Source of the DNA: Eucalyptus grandis
Taxonomy: Eukaryota; Streptophyta; Magnoliopsida; Myrtales; Myrtaceae
Assembly (NCBI RefSeq): GCF_016545825.1
Contig: NC_052621.1
Span: forward strand, 10,316,199 to 10,380,198
Direction of reading: 5' to 3'
DNA length: 64,000 nt
Made by a program: the position numbers and the translations under genes. How positions within the stretch are numbered: the stretch's first letter is position 1; each line of letters starts with the position of its first letter. A model generated the notes under the pieces. That model saw nothing but the letters and a program-made list of their open reading frames with translations, was not told the DNA's origin and did no database searches. Positions 23,889-36,348 of the stretch are shown here, piece after piece.

Positions 23889-24240
23889 TGTTTCATTTGA
23901 GTCCTAAAATCGATGCCGTTAGTTTTATTAACGGAAAATGCTGACGTGGCATTTTAAATTATTTTTTATTTTCCAGCTGGCTTTTAAAAATAATTTTGTA
24001 TTCAATTAAAAAATATTTAAAAACAAAAATTCAATTTTTAAAAAACTGTTTAAAAAAGAAAAGGGCAGGATTCGCCGGCCGCCCATCGCCGGAGGGGTCG
24101 GTGACAGTCGTCAGCCGTGCCCCAACCAGGGCGAGGGCTCGCCGTCCCTAGGTGAGGGCCGGCGACCCTCCCTGGCGTGGGCGAGGGCGTCTAGATCTAC
24201 GCATGCCGGCCCTCACAAGGGGCCGGTGAGCCCTCACTCG
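23889..24240. mobile_element. Truncated repeat with GC-rich end (left flank of copy C)
   Basis: It matches 59521-59875, which starts earlier with repeated GTCCTAAAACTTGT motifs. Here the left part has been cut by the LTR ending at 23888. It holds TTAACGGAAAATGCTGACGT, A/T-rich runs, then a GC-rich stretch of GGCGAGGGC type. No coding. Confidence 0.55.
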
Positions 24241-25059
24241 GAATTATGGACGGTTCGACTCAACAAGTCGGGATGGCTATTTTCCAAGGCTTCCTAGGAT
24301 TCTAGGGTAACATTTCTTGTCATACGATCTTCCACTTATTGGTAGCTTCGAGTACACTATGAGGTATGAAGAAATCACCTTGTATGAAAAGATATAGTTA
24401 AGATGTGATGACATGATCACATCACACCAATTCTCCAATTTAGGACATTTTTTAACACACAACTTACGTATGTATCTCAACAATAACAGCATAGAATAAA
24501 GAGAAAAATATTCATCGATGAGTCCACAAATAAAAAGCAGCTTTTTCCTATTTTTGACAACTCAACAGAGAATAAATTCTCATGCTTTAATGAATATACA
24601 AATGTATAGGAGATACTATTAATTTCCGTGGTCTTCTTTGGTGGTTTCCATAAGGATTAAACAAACCATGGATTTTACTCAAAAATAAAATGTATCAAAA
24701 TAATCATTGACTATATATACAAAGATATAAATAAGATGTGATGACATGATCATTCTTTCTCGATTCATTTGAAAGATAGTTATATTACCAGATGCATATT
24801 CTTAGTTGTTTTAGAAAGTATTAAACAAGAATTACTCGTGAGTCGTCCATACGAATGTCAATTCTAAAAGCCAGAAAATATCCACGACGATATTTATAGT
24901 TTATCATTTGATAATGAAATAGTGAACTGCGAATAGTAACGATACCAATTAAAAGAAATAAGTTCTTGTACCTTGATAATGTTAACCATTACAGAATCAA
25001 CCATCTAAATAATTACAAAAAGCTAATTAATTACCTAAAAGTGAATATAACTGGTAATA
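24241..25059. other. 3' flank of copy C, no gene seen
   Basis: AT-rich DNA shared with 59880-60693. A short minus-strand frame (24277-24492) is present in both copies only because the block was duplicated. Nothing recognisable. Confidence 0.5.
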
Positions 25060-25311
25060 GTGCCTACAGTTGGAGAAAGATACTGCAAGTTAGGCCTCTT
25101 CTTAAGCCTCATGTTGGATGCTCGATTGGTAATGGCCAATAAGCGTGCCTTTGGCACGATAACTGACACTCATATGGCTGTCTCTTCTGATCAGTATCCT
25201 AAAAGAATAGCCTATGATGCTGGTCTAAGCCTCCATGCCAAGGTTGGCGATATGTCCGTGACTCTAATTGGGCATGGTCTCGTACCAAATGAGAACCTGA
25301 TGGGAATTTAA
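25060..25311 (+). pseudogene. Convergent acyl-CoA synthetase-like fragment (with copy C)
   Basis: Same 83-codon fragment as at 5387, with several residue changes (for example GDMSVT for SEMSAA) and the same stop after MGI. It lies about 580 bp beyond the 3' end of copy C, on the opposite strand. Changes are not biased to silent sites, which argues against selection. Confidence 0.35.
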
Positions 25312-25889
25312 GTTGTTATTTGAGATACTCAACCTAATCACCTAGCCGAGTTCTATGTCACAGAAAATGAATCCAGAAATGGTTTGTTTTCTAATGTGAC
25401 AATTCCAGGAAAATATGGCAGCAGATACTTGAATAGTGGGAGACAAATGCCCCCATTACGTTCCCGATTTCGTTATCTCGACTCACCGGCTCCTATACTG
25501 ATGACAACAATTTGAAGAGTCTTTATTCTCAATAAAGATTACAAGCCACCAAAAACAAATGGAAACAAAACATAGGCTTTATTCCCATTCCACTTTCTCT
25601 ATCCCCGGCTGACAAACAAGGCTTCATGATTCATAGTTCAATTTACAAAAGTTTCAAGAACAGATATCATCCAACAAGTTTGCTGTATGAAATGTAAATA
25701 AACTCAGTTGCACTGATTGGATAAACCAAGTCAGATATTTGTGAAGAAACATTCGAACTAATGCATGTCATTTTATGCCCTTCGTTAAATCATGGATGCA
25801 TGAATTGGTGCAAAGTGATAGCTGTCTTTATCAACTAATCAAAGCAATCTTCCCCTCAAACAGATTTGCCTCTTGTAGGAGTCTCTTCA

Positions 25890-28800
25890 TCACTCACTAA
25901 ATGCATCATCTTTGTTCTCACTGCTTGACTGCAAGGATTTCTCCCCTCCAAGTTCGCTTTCTATAAAAAAAAAATCAAATAATCAAATAATTAGCATATG
26001 TAAGGAGCTCATTTTTTCTCTTAAGTTGTAAGATTTGCTTCAATGGAATAACCTTGTGCCCCTGATCCACTACAGAAGAAGTTTGTGAAGTTGTTGCGCG
26101 ATTCCTCCAAAAAACGTTTAATGGTGGTTTCTAAATTTGCGTTTTCAACACTGGTATAGTCAACAGTTCTGCTAATTTCAGGTTGAGCATTCGGAAACTT
26201 CTCTGCATTAGAGATCTTAAATAACTTGGATGGAGGAATTTCTTCTTTCTTGGAAGACATATTTCTCTTCGATGAACCTTTTGCTTCAGTACTAGGACCT
26301 TGCTCCTAAATTGGCACCCAAATGAAGTGTCACTAAATAAAAAATAACTAGTTCACATTTTTACTTATTTAGGGTTTTAATAACTCACTTGTACAGAATG
26401 ATTCCTTGATGTCTCCTTAGCAATGAAAGCCTCCATTATAAACTCAACAACCTCAATAGTTGAGCGAAACATCCTATTTAATTGTCCATGACGATAGAAC
26501 TGCAAAGATAGTAGATTTCGTTAGCTTCGTTAGCATCGGATAAATTCCCAAAAATCATCTGCAAAGCTATTACTCATCAAAAGGTGTAAAGAAAGTTACT
26601 ACACTTAATAATAAAATAGGTGATAAAGTAAAAATAAGATTTTTTTCAATCCTTTATGCCAACATACATTGCTAGATAATTCATTTGATCTCCTTGCAAT
26701 GTCTAAAAGATAACAAATCCCTCGAATATACAGTACTTCTTTCGAAACTTTGATACTATTAAGGAAAGCAGAATCAACAAAAGTTTTGAATATGCAATTA
26801 CCAAATCTAATTTTCCATTTGCACGTCGTCTACATTCAATATGCCACTCTTGAAGCCTCTCTTCAAATGAAGATTGATGTTGGATATTCTCCAACCAATA
26901 GTTAATAGTGGCATCACAAATATGAATGAACTCTAAAGATTTATAGATATATAAATTGAGATATTGATGTGAATTTAAATGTAAAAACATAGAGAAGAAA
27001 TTCTAGAAGACACCTTGCTCGAGTCTGTCCCAATTTGACAATCTGGGGGTAGTACGAAAGATACAATCTCTTCCCCAACTAGTGTGCTTTTAGCCCTAGT
27101 TTTGGCTTTGGATGAAGATGGATTTGATTGTGCCTAGGATTTAATCATATGTCATTTATCAATCAATATTCACTCCAACTCAGAAATGTTGTTCAAATCT
27201 TCACAATGCATATGTGAACAATGTATAAAAAATCATCGAAATAAAAATTACCTTGATATTCAAGGCATTTATCCCGCCATAATGTTCCGGTATACAATAT
27301 GATATTGGATCCGGGTCAAGCACCTCATCTGAACTTTTTCTCAATTGTGAAGCAACTTCCTACAATCATGAATCATCAGTATTATACCTTATTATCAGAG
27401 AATGGAATATTTATGACTTATAGTCAAAGTCAAACAATTGTGAACATATGTACTATATTTATACATAGATCATGTAGTTGTAACTTTTTGCAAATGAAAT
27501 CAAGTTGCGCACTTCATGTATACATCCGGGTTTATCAAATATACTTCAAAAATCAAGATGGAGTCATGTGCATCACAATGCTATGCTATGTCAATCTTTT
27601 TGTGAAGACTTCCGCATTCAAAAACTAAGTATTGAAAAATATTGCATTTGTGTCATAGTCTATCTCACAAAATATCAAAGAACAAAATAAACCTTACAAG
27701 ATATTTATATCCAAAAAATAACTTTATAGAAAGTTATAACTTACATTGACTATTGCTCTAAGAGATGTATATACTCGGTCATGTTCTCCTCCTTGATTTG
27801 GAATTTCTTGTTTCTTTGAACCACATGCTTCATTCGATCCAATCATAACATGAGACTTGTTTATAGTGGAGACCGACCAATTAACTGTAAGGATGAAAGA
27901 GGTAGAAAAGTATAGGATATGAGTAAAAAAATTATCAAAGCATATACAACTATGTTAATCATTAAATGCTACCCAATGATTCAAAACGGAAAAAAATATA
28001 TGCTGCAAAATAGGATCTTGAACTATATTCATTATATTACCCTAATATAGGATTCTCACTATTTGAGCATTATCATGTAATTGTAATTATGCATTTAGAT
28101 ATCTTTCTATATGATGGGACTAAATTTCTATGCACTAGAAGAATAGACACTAATGTTCAAGGTTCTAGTTTGACTGTACACATTAGTAATGTATATGGAA
28201 CTCATTTCCTTTAACCGGTATTATTCCTTCTATATTAATAATGTTTACCATGAAAAATTTTATGGTGTGATTAATTACAAAATCTAATAAAGATTTGGCA
28301 TTTCAAAGAACTGTCATTTGTGTTATTGTCCAACGAATAACGAATAACATTCATTAATCGAACTATGTAAAGGGTTGTACATTCAAACCACCAAAACCTA
28401 GAACAAGATTATCTATCCTTCCAATGTATATAAGCAAAAGCAACCTATTGGCCATTTTAATTCTATCATATGCAAAATCATATTCTGGTATACATGCATT
28501 TTATAAATCTGCATACTCATAAAAAAAAAATATGGACGCACCAAAGACATATGAACATATTGATATTGATACATTTAAATATATATGTAATTTTTTTTGT
28601 CAATAAAAGATTTAAACATTTTATACAATAACGAAATTGAAAAATTGTCCAAAATGTCTCAAATCCAATGGTCGATTCAATCATAAACCTTTAAATTTTA
28701 CCAATTTAGTCAGAAATATTTTGACAATATGCTAATGTAATTTTTCCAATCAATTTTAAGTAGAAATCGCAGACATGGACACCGCCATCTTACGTGACTC

Positions 28801-29619
28801 AGCCAATACTGATGTAAACAACTCTTGCGATTCTTTAAAAAAATTTCTACAATTTTTTTTTCCTTTTTTCTTTTCTTTTCTTTTTTCCTTCACTAGCTAA
28901 TTGGGGCCCCGGCAACATCAAATAGGCAAGGATCGTGATGCCCTTGCCTATGGCTAACAAACCCGCCAAGTAGAAATTCAATGAAGGGAAAAAAAAAAAG
29001 AACAAAAAACCAAAGGAAAAATAAAATAAAAAATCAGAATTTTTAAAATGAAAAGGAAAAATCATCCACATAAACAATTTTGCAAATCCTCAAAAGATTT
29101 AGGACTAAATTGAAAAAATTGAAAAGTTTATAACTGAACTAGCCATCATATAATAGGTTTAGGACTTTTTGGACAATTTTTCAAAATAAAATTCAACCAA
29201 AAATTAATCGTTAGAATAAATATTTAGATTTGCATGCACTTAAAAATAGAATTAGATTCTAACTTGATAGAAGTTAAGTTTGTAGAATCAATTCACAGAT
29301 CTAGATGATGGAGTTGTGGTCAATCAAATCTTAACTCTATCATAAACCAAATGAGGTTGCTTGAGAGCATAGGAATTATTTTTTTATTATCTATTATCAA
29401 TCATAAAATTTGGTTTATTTTTCATAAAAAAAAAAATCCATTTCTTTGTATTTGAAAAACGAATACCTGGTCAATAACCTAGTACAAAGGTCAATTGGGA
29501 CATACCTCAATCATTTTCGATTGATCTGCACTTGTCTTTGGAGATGATACCCCAGATAATCCATCTTGGAATTTCTCTTGCGGTGAGGTAGGTGGGGTTG
29601 AAATTTTAGGGTCTTCCAT
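25890..29619 (-). pseudogene. MBD-like gene copy C: all 8 exons, 1-nt lesion at exon 2
   Basis: Exons on the complement: 1, 29506-29619; 2, 27745-27884; 3, 27252-27359; 4, 27014-27133; 5, 26802-26888; 6, 26389-26499; 7, 26053-26305; 8, 25890-25960. All introns are GT..AG and all joins are in phase. The intended protein is about 334 residues: a Pro/Ser-rich start, Ser-rich linkers, an MBD-type domain over exons 5-6 (about residues 170-215: RLQEWHIECRRRANGKLD, then FYRHGQLNRMFRSTIEVVEF), and a Lys/Ser/Glu-rich tail. MBD proteins bind DNA, in some cases methylated CpG, in the nucleus. One base is missing at the exon 2 acceptor (about 27884) compared with D and E. Splicing there shifts frame and stops after nine codons. 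Exon 8 ends early after a 4-nt duplication. The family call rests on the W..R..G..D..FRS..EV pattern. Confidence 0.75.
28637..29184. mobile_element. Small inverted-repeat element in intron 1 of copy C
   Basis: The left end TTGAAAAATTGTCCAAAA and the right end GGACTTTTTGGACAATTTTT are inverted repeats, extending with mismatches into CCTAAACC-type sequence. It is about 548 bp and non-coding. Copies F and G have the empty site in the same intron. A MITE by structure; its ends resemble those of the 1-kb elements at 3965 and 30538. Confidence 0.7.
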
Positions 29620-29639
29620 TTGAAAGAGAGGAGACAGTA

Positions 29640-29740
29640 GATGTAGAGAATAAAATGGTCAATATTTCAAAGAACGCAGTTAAATAGAGCCAAATAATTT
29701 TGCCTATTTATTATGTTGAACTAGTACATTTACATCAATG
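29640..29740 (-). promoter_or_regulatory. Conserved proximal upstream block of copy C
   Basis: Upstream of the start codon the complement has AATAAATAGGCAAAATTATT then GGCTCTATTTAAC. These AT-rich TATA-like motifs are kept almost unchanged upstream of A, C and D and recognisably upstream of F, while surrounding DNA differs more. Probably core promoter and 5' UTR; no experimental start is known. Confidence 0.35.
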
Positions 29741-30012
29741 CAATCTCATGAAATTTAATTTACCTAAATTGGCAGTCAAAAAGATCATAAAAGCTAAATT
29801 GAATCTGACCCTACTAAATTATAACCTTTTTCATAAATGCAAAGCCAAATATAATCATTAGGTACACGAACCTACGTTATGTGTATTGCTTATTACAAAG
29901 GAAACTTCAAATGAGTTGGGGCAAGTGAAACTTGGAAAAACATATCCACTTTCGTGACTTTTAATTGATTTATGGAAAATACGATTATTTGAAATTATTT
30001 AGGCGCTTTTGC

Positions 30013-30015
<3 letters not shown>

Positions 30016-30055
<40 letters not shown>
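30016..30055. repeat. (AG)n microsatellite upstream of copy C
   Basis: About 20 GA/AG units lie roughly 400 bp upstream of the copy C start. It is the shorter counterpart of the tract at 3428. Confidence 0.97.
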
Positions 30056-30057
<2 letters not shown>

Positions 30058-30537
30058 AAAGGAATTTTAGGAATGTAAACTAGCACCAGTTGATGTGTGA
30101 TTAGAAATACTATAATCAGAATTAACATTTAAGAGATTACCAAATTTTATGGATGTAAGTGGTCAAATGTAAAGAGGTCTCAGGACACGCATTGATCCTT
30201 ATCTCTTATGCATTTGAAATTCAAACCTCGAATGCTCATTAGACTAAAGAATTAAATGCCAGATTTTGCATTTTTGACTTCCATGAATGGCCTTGGCCTT
30301 TTATAGGGATCATTAAAACCGTAATCATATCACGTTAACTACAATGAACGATGAATTTAGCCCGATCGTTTCAAATATCTAGCCACATCTTATTAGCAAA
30401 TGAACTCCATTTTCGGTGCGACGAAAGGAACATACCCTTACTCCTACAAGTTTGGAATAAAATTTTATTATAGGCTTGATAAGAGTGAAGGAGATCACAT
30501 GTTCGCTTGAAAAGCTAGTATGTATCTTGTTAATATT

Positions 30538-31613
30538 GGGATAATTGTCTAAAAAGTCCTAAACCTAGGCCTTGTTTGGTTCAGCATTTCTAAGGGGCTT
30601 TGAGCCCCCAAAGCCCCTTGGAAAAAATTTTGGTGTTTGGTTCAACATTTGGAGGTCTCCTTGGCCAAATGCTTGCCTTTGAAATGTTGAAAGCCTAGAG
30701 CAGGTGGGGACCTTCTACTTCCTCTGGCCGGCCGGCGAGGCTCACCCCCGCTGGCCGGAGGCGAGGGTTGAAGAGGTCAACCTCACTAGCCACTAGTAAG
30801 GGTGAGGCCTCGCCAAATCTGGCGAGGTCAGCCTCGCCAGCCACTGGCAAGGGCGAGGCCTCGCCATATTCGATGAGCTTGGCCCTCGCCAAGGTTGGGC
30901 GAGGCTGTTGTCGCAAAGGGCTGCGGCGGAGGCATGGAGGGAGAGGATGAGGAGGAGGAGGAGGAGGAGGAGGAGGCGGTGGAGCAGCTACGGAGATGCA
31001 AAGAGGGACCTCGCCATGGTTGGGTGAGGCCCTGCCGGATCTGGTGAGGCTCGGCCCGCCGGATCCAGCGGGGCGCGCCCCTCTTCGCATCTCCGCAGCC
31101 ACTCCGCCACCTCATCCTCCTCCTCCTCATCCTCTCCCTCCCCACCTCTCGCCAGCCCTTGGCGATGGCAGCCTTGCCCAACCTTGGCGAGGGTTGAGCT
31201 CGCCGGATCTAGCGGGGCCTCGCCCTCGCCAGATCTCGCAGGGCCTTGCCCTCGTTGGCTCTTGCCTCCGGCCGGCAGGGGCGAGCCTCCCCGGCCCTCG
31301 CCTTTGGCTGGTGCCGGCCAGCCAAAGGAAGAAGAAGGTGAGAAAAGAAAAAAAGAAAAAAAAAGAATTAAAAAATTGAAAAATATATATTAAAAAATTC
31401 GAAAAAAATATTTAAAAATATTTAAAAATTGCCACATTCGTGATCGCCGGCTAGTTGTCCCCCACCGGCGTCCACGTTAGCACCGACCGGCCAATTTTGG
31501 CCGGATGAACTGAATTGGCACGGTTATAAAAGGTTTAGGACTAAATTGGCCAAAAAAATTATGACTAAATTGGCACAATTGCAATTGATTTAGGACTTTT
31601 TGGTAATTCTCCC
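30538..31613. mobile_element. Inverted-repeat element with GC-rich core, C|D junction
   Basis: Near-identical to 3965-5012. The left end is ATAATTGTCTAAAAAGTCCT; the right end on the complement is AGAATTACCAAAAAGTCCTA. The core (30720-31330) contains GGCGAGG motifs, with a longer GAGGAG run (30950-30980) than the first copy. No transposase. Confidence 0.65.
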
Positions 31614-32047
31614 CATGATCATTCTTTCTCAATTCATTTGAAAGAAAGTTATATTGCCATATCTATATTCTTTTTTTTTTTTTTTTTTTTTGGGTAAAAG
31701 GTAATAATTATAATGAGGAAAGGCTAGATGCATATTCTTAGTTGTTTTAGAAAGTATTAAACAAGAATGACTCGTGAAGTTGTCCATACGAATGTCAATT
31801 CCAAAAAGTCAAAAAATATCCACGACGATATTTATAGTTTATCATTTGATAATGAAATAGTGAACTGCGAAAAGTAACGATACCAATTAAAAGAAATAAG
31901 TTCCTTGTACATTGATAATGTTAGTCATATAGAATCAACCATCTAAATAATTACAAAAGCTAATTAATTACCTAGAAGTGAATATAACTGGTAATAGTGC
32001 CTACAGTTTGAGAAAGATATTGTAAGTTAGGCCTCTTCTTAAGCCTC

Positions 32048-32248
32048 GTGTTGGATGCTCGATTGGTAATGGCCAATAAGCGTGCCTTTGGCACGATAAC
32101 TGACACCCATATGGCTGTCTCTTCTGATCAGTATCCTAAAAGAATAGCCTATGATGCTGGTCTAAGCCTCCATGCCAAGGTTAGCGAGATGTCCGCGGCT
32201 CTTATTGGGCATGGTCTCGTACCAAATGAGAACCCGATGGGAATTTAA
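32048..32248 (+). pseudogene. Convergent acyl-CoA synthetase-like fragment (with copy D)
   Basis: Same fragment as at 5387. The extra N-terminal codons seen in B, C and E are cut by a TGA near 32010, so the open part is 66 codons. It otherwise matches copy B except for one residue (ENPMGI). Evidently not maintained. Confidence 0.35.
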
Positions 32249-33567
32249 GCTGTTATTTGAGATACTCAACCTAATCACCTAGCCGAGTTCTATGTCACAG
32301 AAAATGAATCCAGAAATGGTTTGTTTTCTAATGTGACAATTCTAGGAAAATATGGCAGCGGATACTTGAATAGTGGGAGATAAATGCCCCCATTACGTTC
32401 CCAATTTCGTTATTTCGACTCACCAGCTCCTATACTGATGACAACAATTTGAAGAGAGTCTTTATTCTCAATTAAGATTATAAGCCACCAAAAAAATGGA
32501 AAGAAAACATAGGCTTTATTCCCATTCCACTTTCTCTATCCCCGGCTCACAAACAAGGCTTCATGATTCATAGTTCAATTTACAAAAGTTTCAAGAACAG
32601 ATATCATCCAACAAGTTTGCTGTATGAAATGTAAATAAACTCGGTTGCACGATTGGATAAACCAAGTCAGATATTTGTGAAGAAACATTCGAACTAATGC
32701 ATGTCATTTTATGCTCTTCCTTAAATCATGGATGCATGAGCTGGTGGAAAGTGATGGCTCTCTTTCTCAACTAATCAAAGCAATCTTCCCCCCAAGCAGA
32801 TTTGCCTCTTGTAGGAGTCTCTTCATCACTAAATGCATCATCTTTGTTCTCACTGCTTGACTTCAAGGATTTCTCCCCTCCAAGTTCGCTTTCTATAAAA
32901 AAAAATCAAATAATCAAATAATCAAATAATTAGCATATATAAGGAGCTCATTTTTTCTCTTAAGTTGTAAGATTTGCTTCAAAGGAATAACCTTGTGCCC
33001 CTGATCCACTACATAAGAAGTTTGTGAGGTTGTTGTGCGATTCCTCCAAAAAACATTTAATGTTGGTTTCTGAATTTGTGTTTTCAACACTGGTATAGTC
33101 AACACTTCTGCTAGTGTCAAGTTGAGCATTCGGAAACTTCTCTGCATTAAAGATCTTAAATAACTTGGATGGAGGAATTTCTTCTTTCTTGGAAGACATA
33201 TTTCTCTTCGATGAACCTTTTGATGAAGTACTAGGACCTTGCTCCTGAATTGGCACCCAATTGAAGTGTCACTAAATAAAAAATAACTAGTTCACATTTT
33301 ACTTATTTAGGGTTTTGATAACTCACTTGTACAGAATGATTCCCTGATGTCTCCTTAGCAATGAAAGCCTCCATTATAAACTCAACAACCTCAATAGTTG
33401 AGCGAAACATCCTACTTGACTGTCCATGATGATAGAACTGCAAAGATAGTAGATTTTGTTAGCTTCATTATCGGATAAATTCCCAAAAATCATGGGCAAA
33501 GCTATTACTCATCAAAAGGTGTAAAGAACGTTTGAGTACACTTAATAATAAAATAGGTGATAAAGTA

Positions 33568-36348
33568 TGTTGACACCTAAATTTTTGGGGTTAATTTTTG
33601 CTAAATAAAAAAAAAAAAAACACATGGCATATAGTTTAGAAACATTTTATTTTCATTTTTTGTTTTATTTTATTTTAGGCTGCCGGTGAAGGGAAGATTT
33701 TTCACATATTCCGTTCAAGCTTTTCATATTTTTAAGTAATATACACTAGGGGTGTATTTCGTGCAAAAAGGGAACTTTTTGGATGGAATATGCGGAAAAA
33801 GCAAAAGAGAATATTGCACGAGCAAAATTGGAAACGAAATATGCAATAAGGATTCAATTTTTCACCCTATAAAAGGTGTGATGATGTACGGAAAGAGGGG
33901 GATTTTTCGGGCAAATTTTGAGAGCAAAATAGGTGAAAGGTAGATTTTTTTAGAGTGAAATTTCGAAAAGCTGAGAGAGATTTTTCTATAAAAAAAAAAA
34001 AAAAAAAAAAAATAGCCGAAACCCTAATCGGCTACTGTTCATCTTCCCCGAAGAGTAGCCGGCGCCGCGCTGCTCACCGCCGCCGGCCTCCGTCCGTGAA
34101 CGCCGGCGCCCCCGCCCCCGCTGTCGTCGCTCAGCCTCTGCAGCCCCGATGCTCGAAGCTCGCGTCGCCCCGACACCACCTTCGCCGTCGCCGATTTGCA
34201 GCGCCCCAGCTCCCCGATCTGCTGCTCCGCTGCCGATCTCACCCCCTCGATCTGCGCCTGCAACTAGTGACCCAGCGAGATCCCGAGTCGGCTCGCGGCC
34301 CCGCCTCCTCATTCACTGCTCGCGGCCCTTGACGGTAGCCGGCCCAGATCCGAGCGCCGACCCCCGAGCTTCGCCGCCGGAACTCCTCGCCGCACGGCCC
34401 TTTCCGCCCACACTCAGATCCGACGACGCCCCTGCTCCACCCGCGACGCCGCCCGCCGGTTTCGCTATGCTGACCCGACACCACGGATCCAGCGACTTGA
34501 CCCGGGGTTGACCCGTCCCGCTCGTGACCGACGCCGGGAGATCCGAACCTCTGCTCCGCCCGCGACGCTGCTCGCCGATCCCGCCGTGCCGCCCGCGCGC
34601 TCCCTGCTGCCTCGCCCGCGACGCCCGCACCCGCCCGGACCCGATGCCGCCGCGCGATCCCCGAAGCTCCTAGTGCCGCGCCGCCGTCACGCCATCCTCC
34701 GGAGCCTCGCCGGAACCCTAGCCGGCGATCTCCCTCGGACCAGCCACCAGATTTATTTTTCTTTTTCTTTTTCAGAAAAAAAAAGAAAAGAAAAAAAAAA
34801 AAAAAAGCAAAAGAAAATTTAGGTATTTTCTTTATCTTATTTTTGTTTTATTATTTTTGCTATTTTATTTTATCTTTTTAGTGTAATTATTCCTTTAATG
34901 TGAAATTGAAATTCCATGATATGAAATTGCCTTGAAATTAGTGATTGTCAGTCCGATTTTCAAGCTCGAAATCCGACTCGCAATTACTTAAAAAAATTGC
35001 CAATCCGATCTCCCGCTTGAGATTCGATTCGTGATTTATGTGAAATTGGCCAACCCGATCTCATGCGCGAGATATGGTTCATCGATTTGGGTATCAATAT
35101 GGCTTGATTTGCTGTGGTGTTACTTAAATTAGTTTCTTTAAAAAAAAATCAAAAAATGTAGTTTTAGGGTTTGCATGCTCATAATAGGCATTTTATTTCG
35201 AATTTTCAAAAAAAAAATCAAATCAATTAATTTAGGTTGCTAGTTTTCTTTAAAACTTGGATTGCATGTTTAATTATTTGGCAATTATTAATTTCGAAAT
35301 TTAAAAAAAAGGGGAAAAAGGGAAAAACACAAAAAAAGTCATTATGCATATGTCATGTAAAAATAGGGCATCTTTTGCACGTCATAGCATATTAGGGAAA
35401 AATTGCATTTAGTTTAATTTTAGATGATGTTTTTCTTAATTTACCATAGGTTTAGGTATTTTATTAAATAGATTGCATTTTAGCATTATCTAGGTTAAGA
35501 GAATATTTTAGTTTAAATTAGGATTTGGCTCAACCTAATTCCTAATATAAATTAAATAGGATCTTAATCTAATTAGGTAATTTTCACATTTCACCTAATT
35601 TCGAATTTCTTGAAAAATACAAAAAAAGTGTCATAGGTTAAATTAGTTTTATTATTTAGGATAAAATGCATTCTTTTAGGAAAAAATTGTCATATGCACG
35701 TCATTAGGGTTAGATTCATTGAGATGCATGTCATTTAGTATTTTTGCTAGGCCCATTTAATTAAAAATTACATGTAATTAGAATTAGGTCATTTAGTTAA
35801 TATTGCATGATTTTCATTAATTAAGTGAAAACAAAACAAAATTGCGTGTTAATTAGAAACCATATCTAGGGTTGTTGATGTTGATTTTAATTTAACATTG
35901 CAGATGCTTTCGTTGCTTGGAGGTAAGTTTTTGCAATTTATTTATTGTTTATTTGGGTGTTAAATTGGTGGTTTACGTACCCGTATGATCACCTCACATG
36001 TTAGAGAAATAGATTTAAAATCAATCCAAACTGCTTGCCAAACATTTTTCAAAATAAAAAGAAAGGTACCGAAAGGGCGTTAGAGAATTCTAGCGTAACC
36101 AAGTCCCCAAATTCATAAATCTCTGGTTCGTAGGAGTAAAGTAAATCTCCCGTTACTTTACTTGGGTTTCTAATCAACCCACCAAAAATAGATTAGTGGC
36201 GACTCCTAATTAAAAAATTTGCATGTTAAGAACTTGAACCGAAAGTCGCGAATTGGTATGGGTTTGGGAGAGCCCGAGTTAAGTCTAGGCTTAACAATCC
36301 ATTAGCCAAACCCTAGGTGGTTCACACCCGAAAAAATTGGTCGCGACA
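33568..36348 (+). mobile_element. Solo LTR (2.78 kb) in copy D intron 5
   Basis: It begins TGTTGACACC and ends GGTCGCGACA, flanked by AAGTA on both sides (33563-33567 and 36349-36353). The pre-insertion sequence is preserved in C, E and B. No second LTR and no internal domain, so it is a solo LTR. It shares ends and the GGTACCGAAAGGGC block (36065-36078) with the gag-only element's LTR. A TATA box, a GC-rich leader-like part (34030-34740) and AT-rich DNA follow in order. Its open frames (33955-34822) are Pro/Arg/Ala-rich composition effects. Confidence 0.9.
33868..33875 (+). promoter_or_regulatory. TATA box of the solo LTR
   Basis: TATAAAAG in the context CACCCTATAAAAGGTG, 300 bp into the LTR. 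It points along +, so transcripts would be antisense to copy D exons 5-1. Confidence 0.6.

Larger units (their letters stand above)
23889..28360. repeat. Segmental duplication: copy C block, matches 59521-64000
   Basis: About 4.47 kb run nearly identically to 59521-64000. The block includes the GC-rich flank, the convergent fragment, MBD-like exons 8-2 and most of intron 1. The match reaches the window edge, so the real duplication is longer. Confidence 0.9.
29242..33567. repeat. Segmental duplication: C-D junction block, matches 2655-6976
   Basis: Partner of the A-B block: copy C exon 1 and its upstream flank, the inverted-repeat element, the convergent fragment, and copy D exons 8-6. Confidence 0.85.

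Noticed and set aside
24277..24492. Minus-strand frame repeated at 59910-60161
   Set aside because: Same sequence by segmental duplication; no recognisable domain or splice partners.
27299..27690. Plus-strand 109-codon frame (also 36986-37354 and 63049-63264)
   Set aside because: Antisense to exon 3 and intron 2 of MBD-like copies; conserved only through the duplication.
33955..34822. Overlapping Pro/Arg/Ala-rich frames on both strands
   Set aside because: GC-rich leader part of the solo LTR; equal openness on both strands shows composition, not coding.
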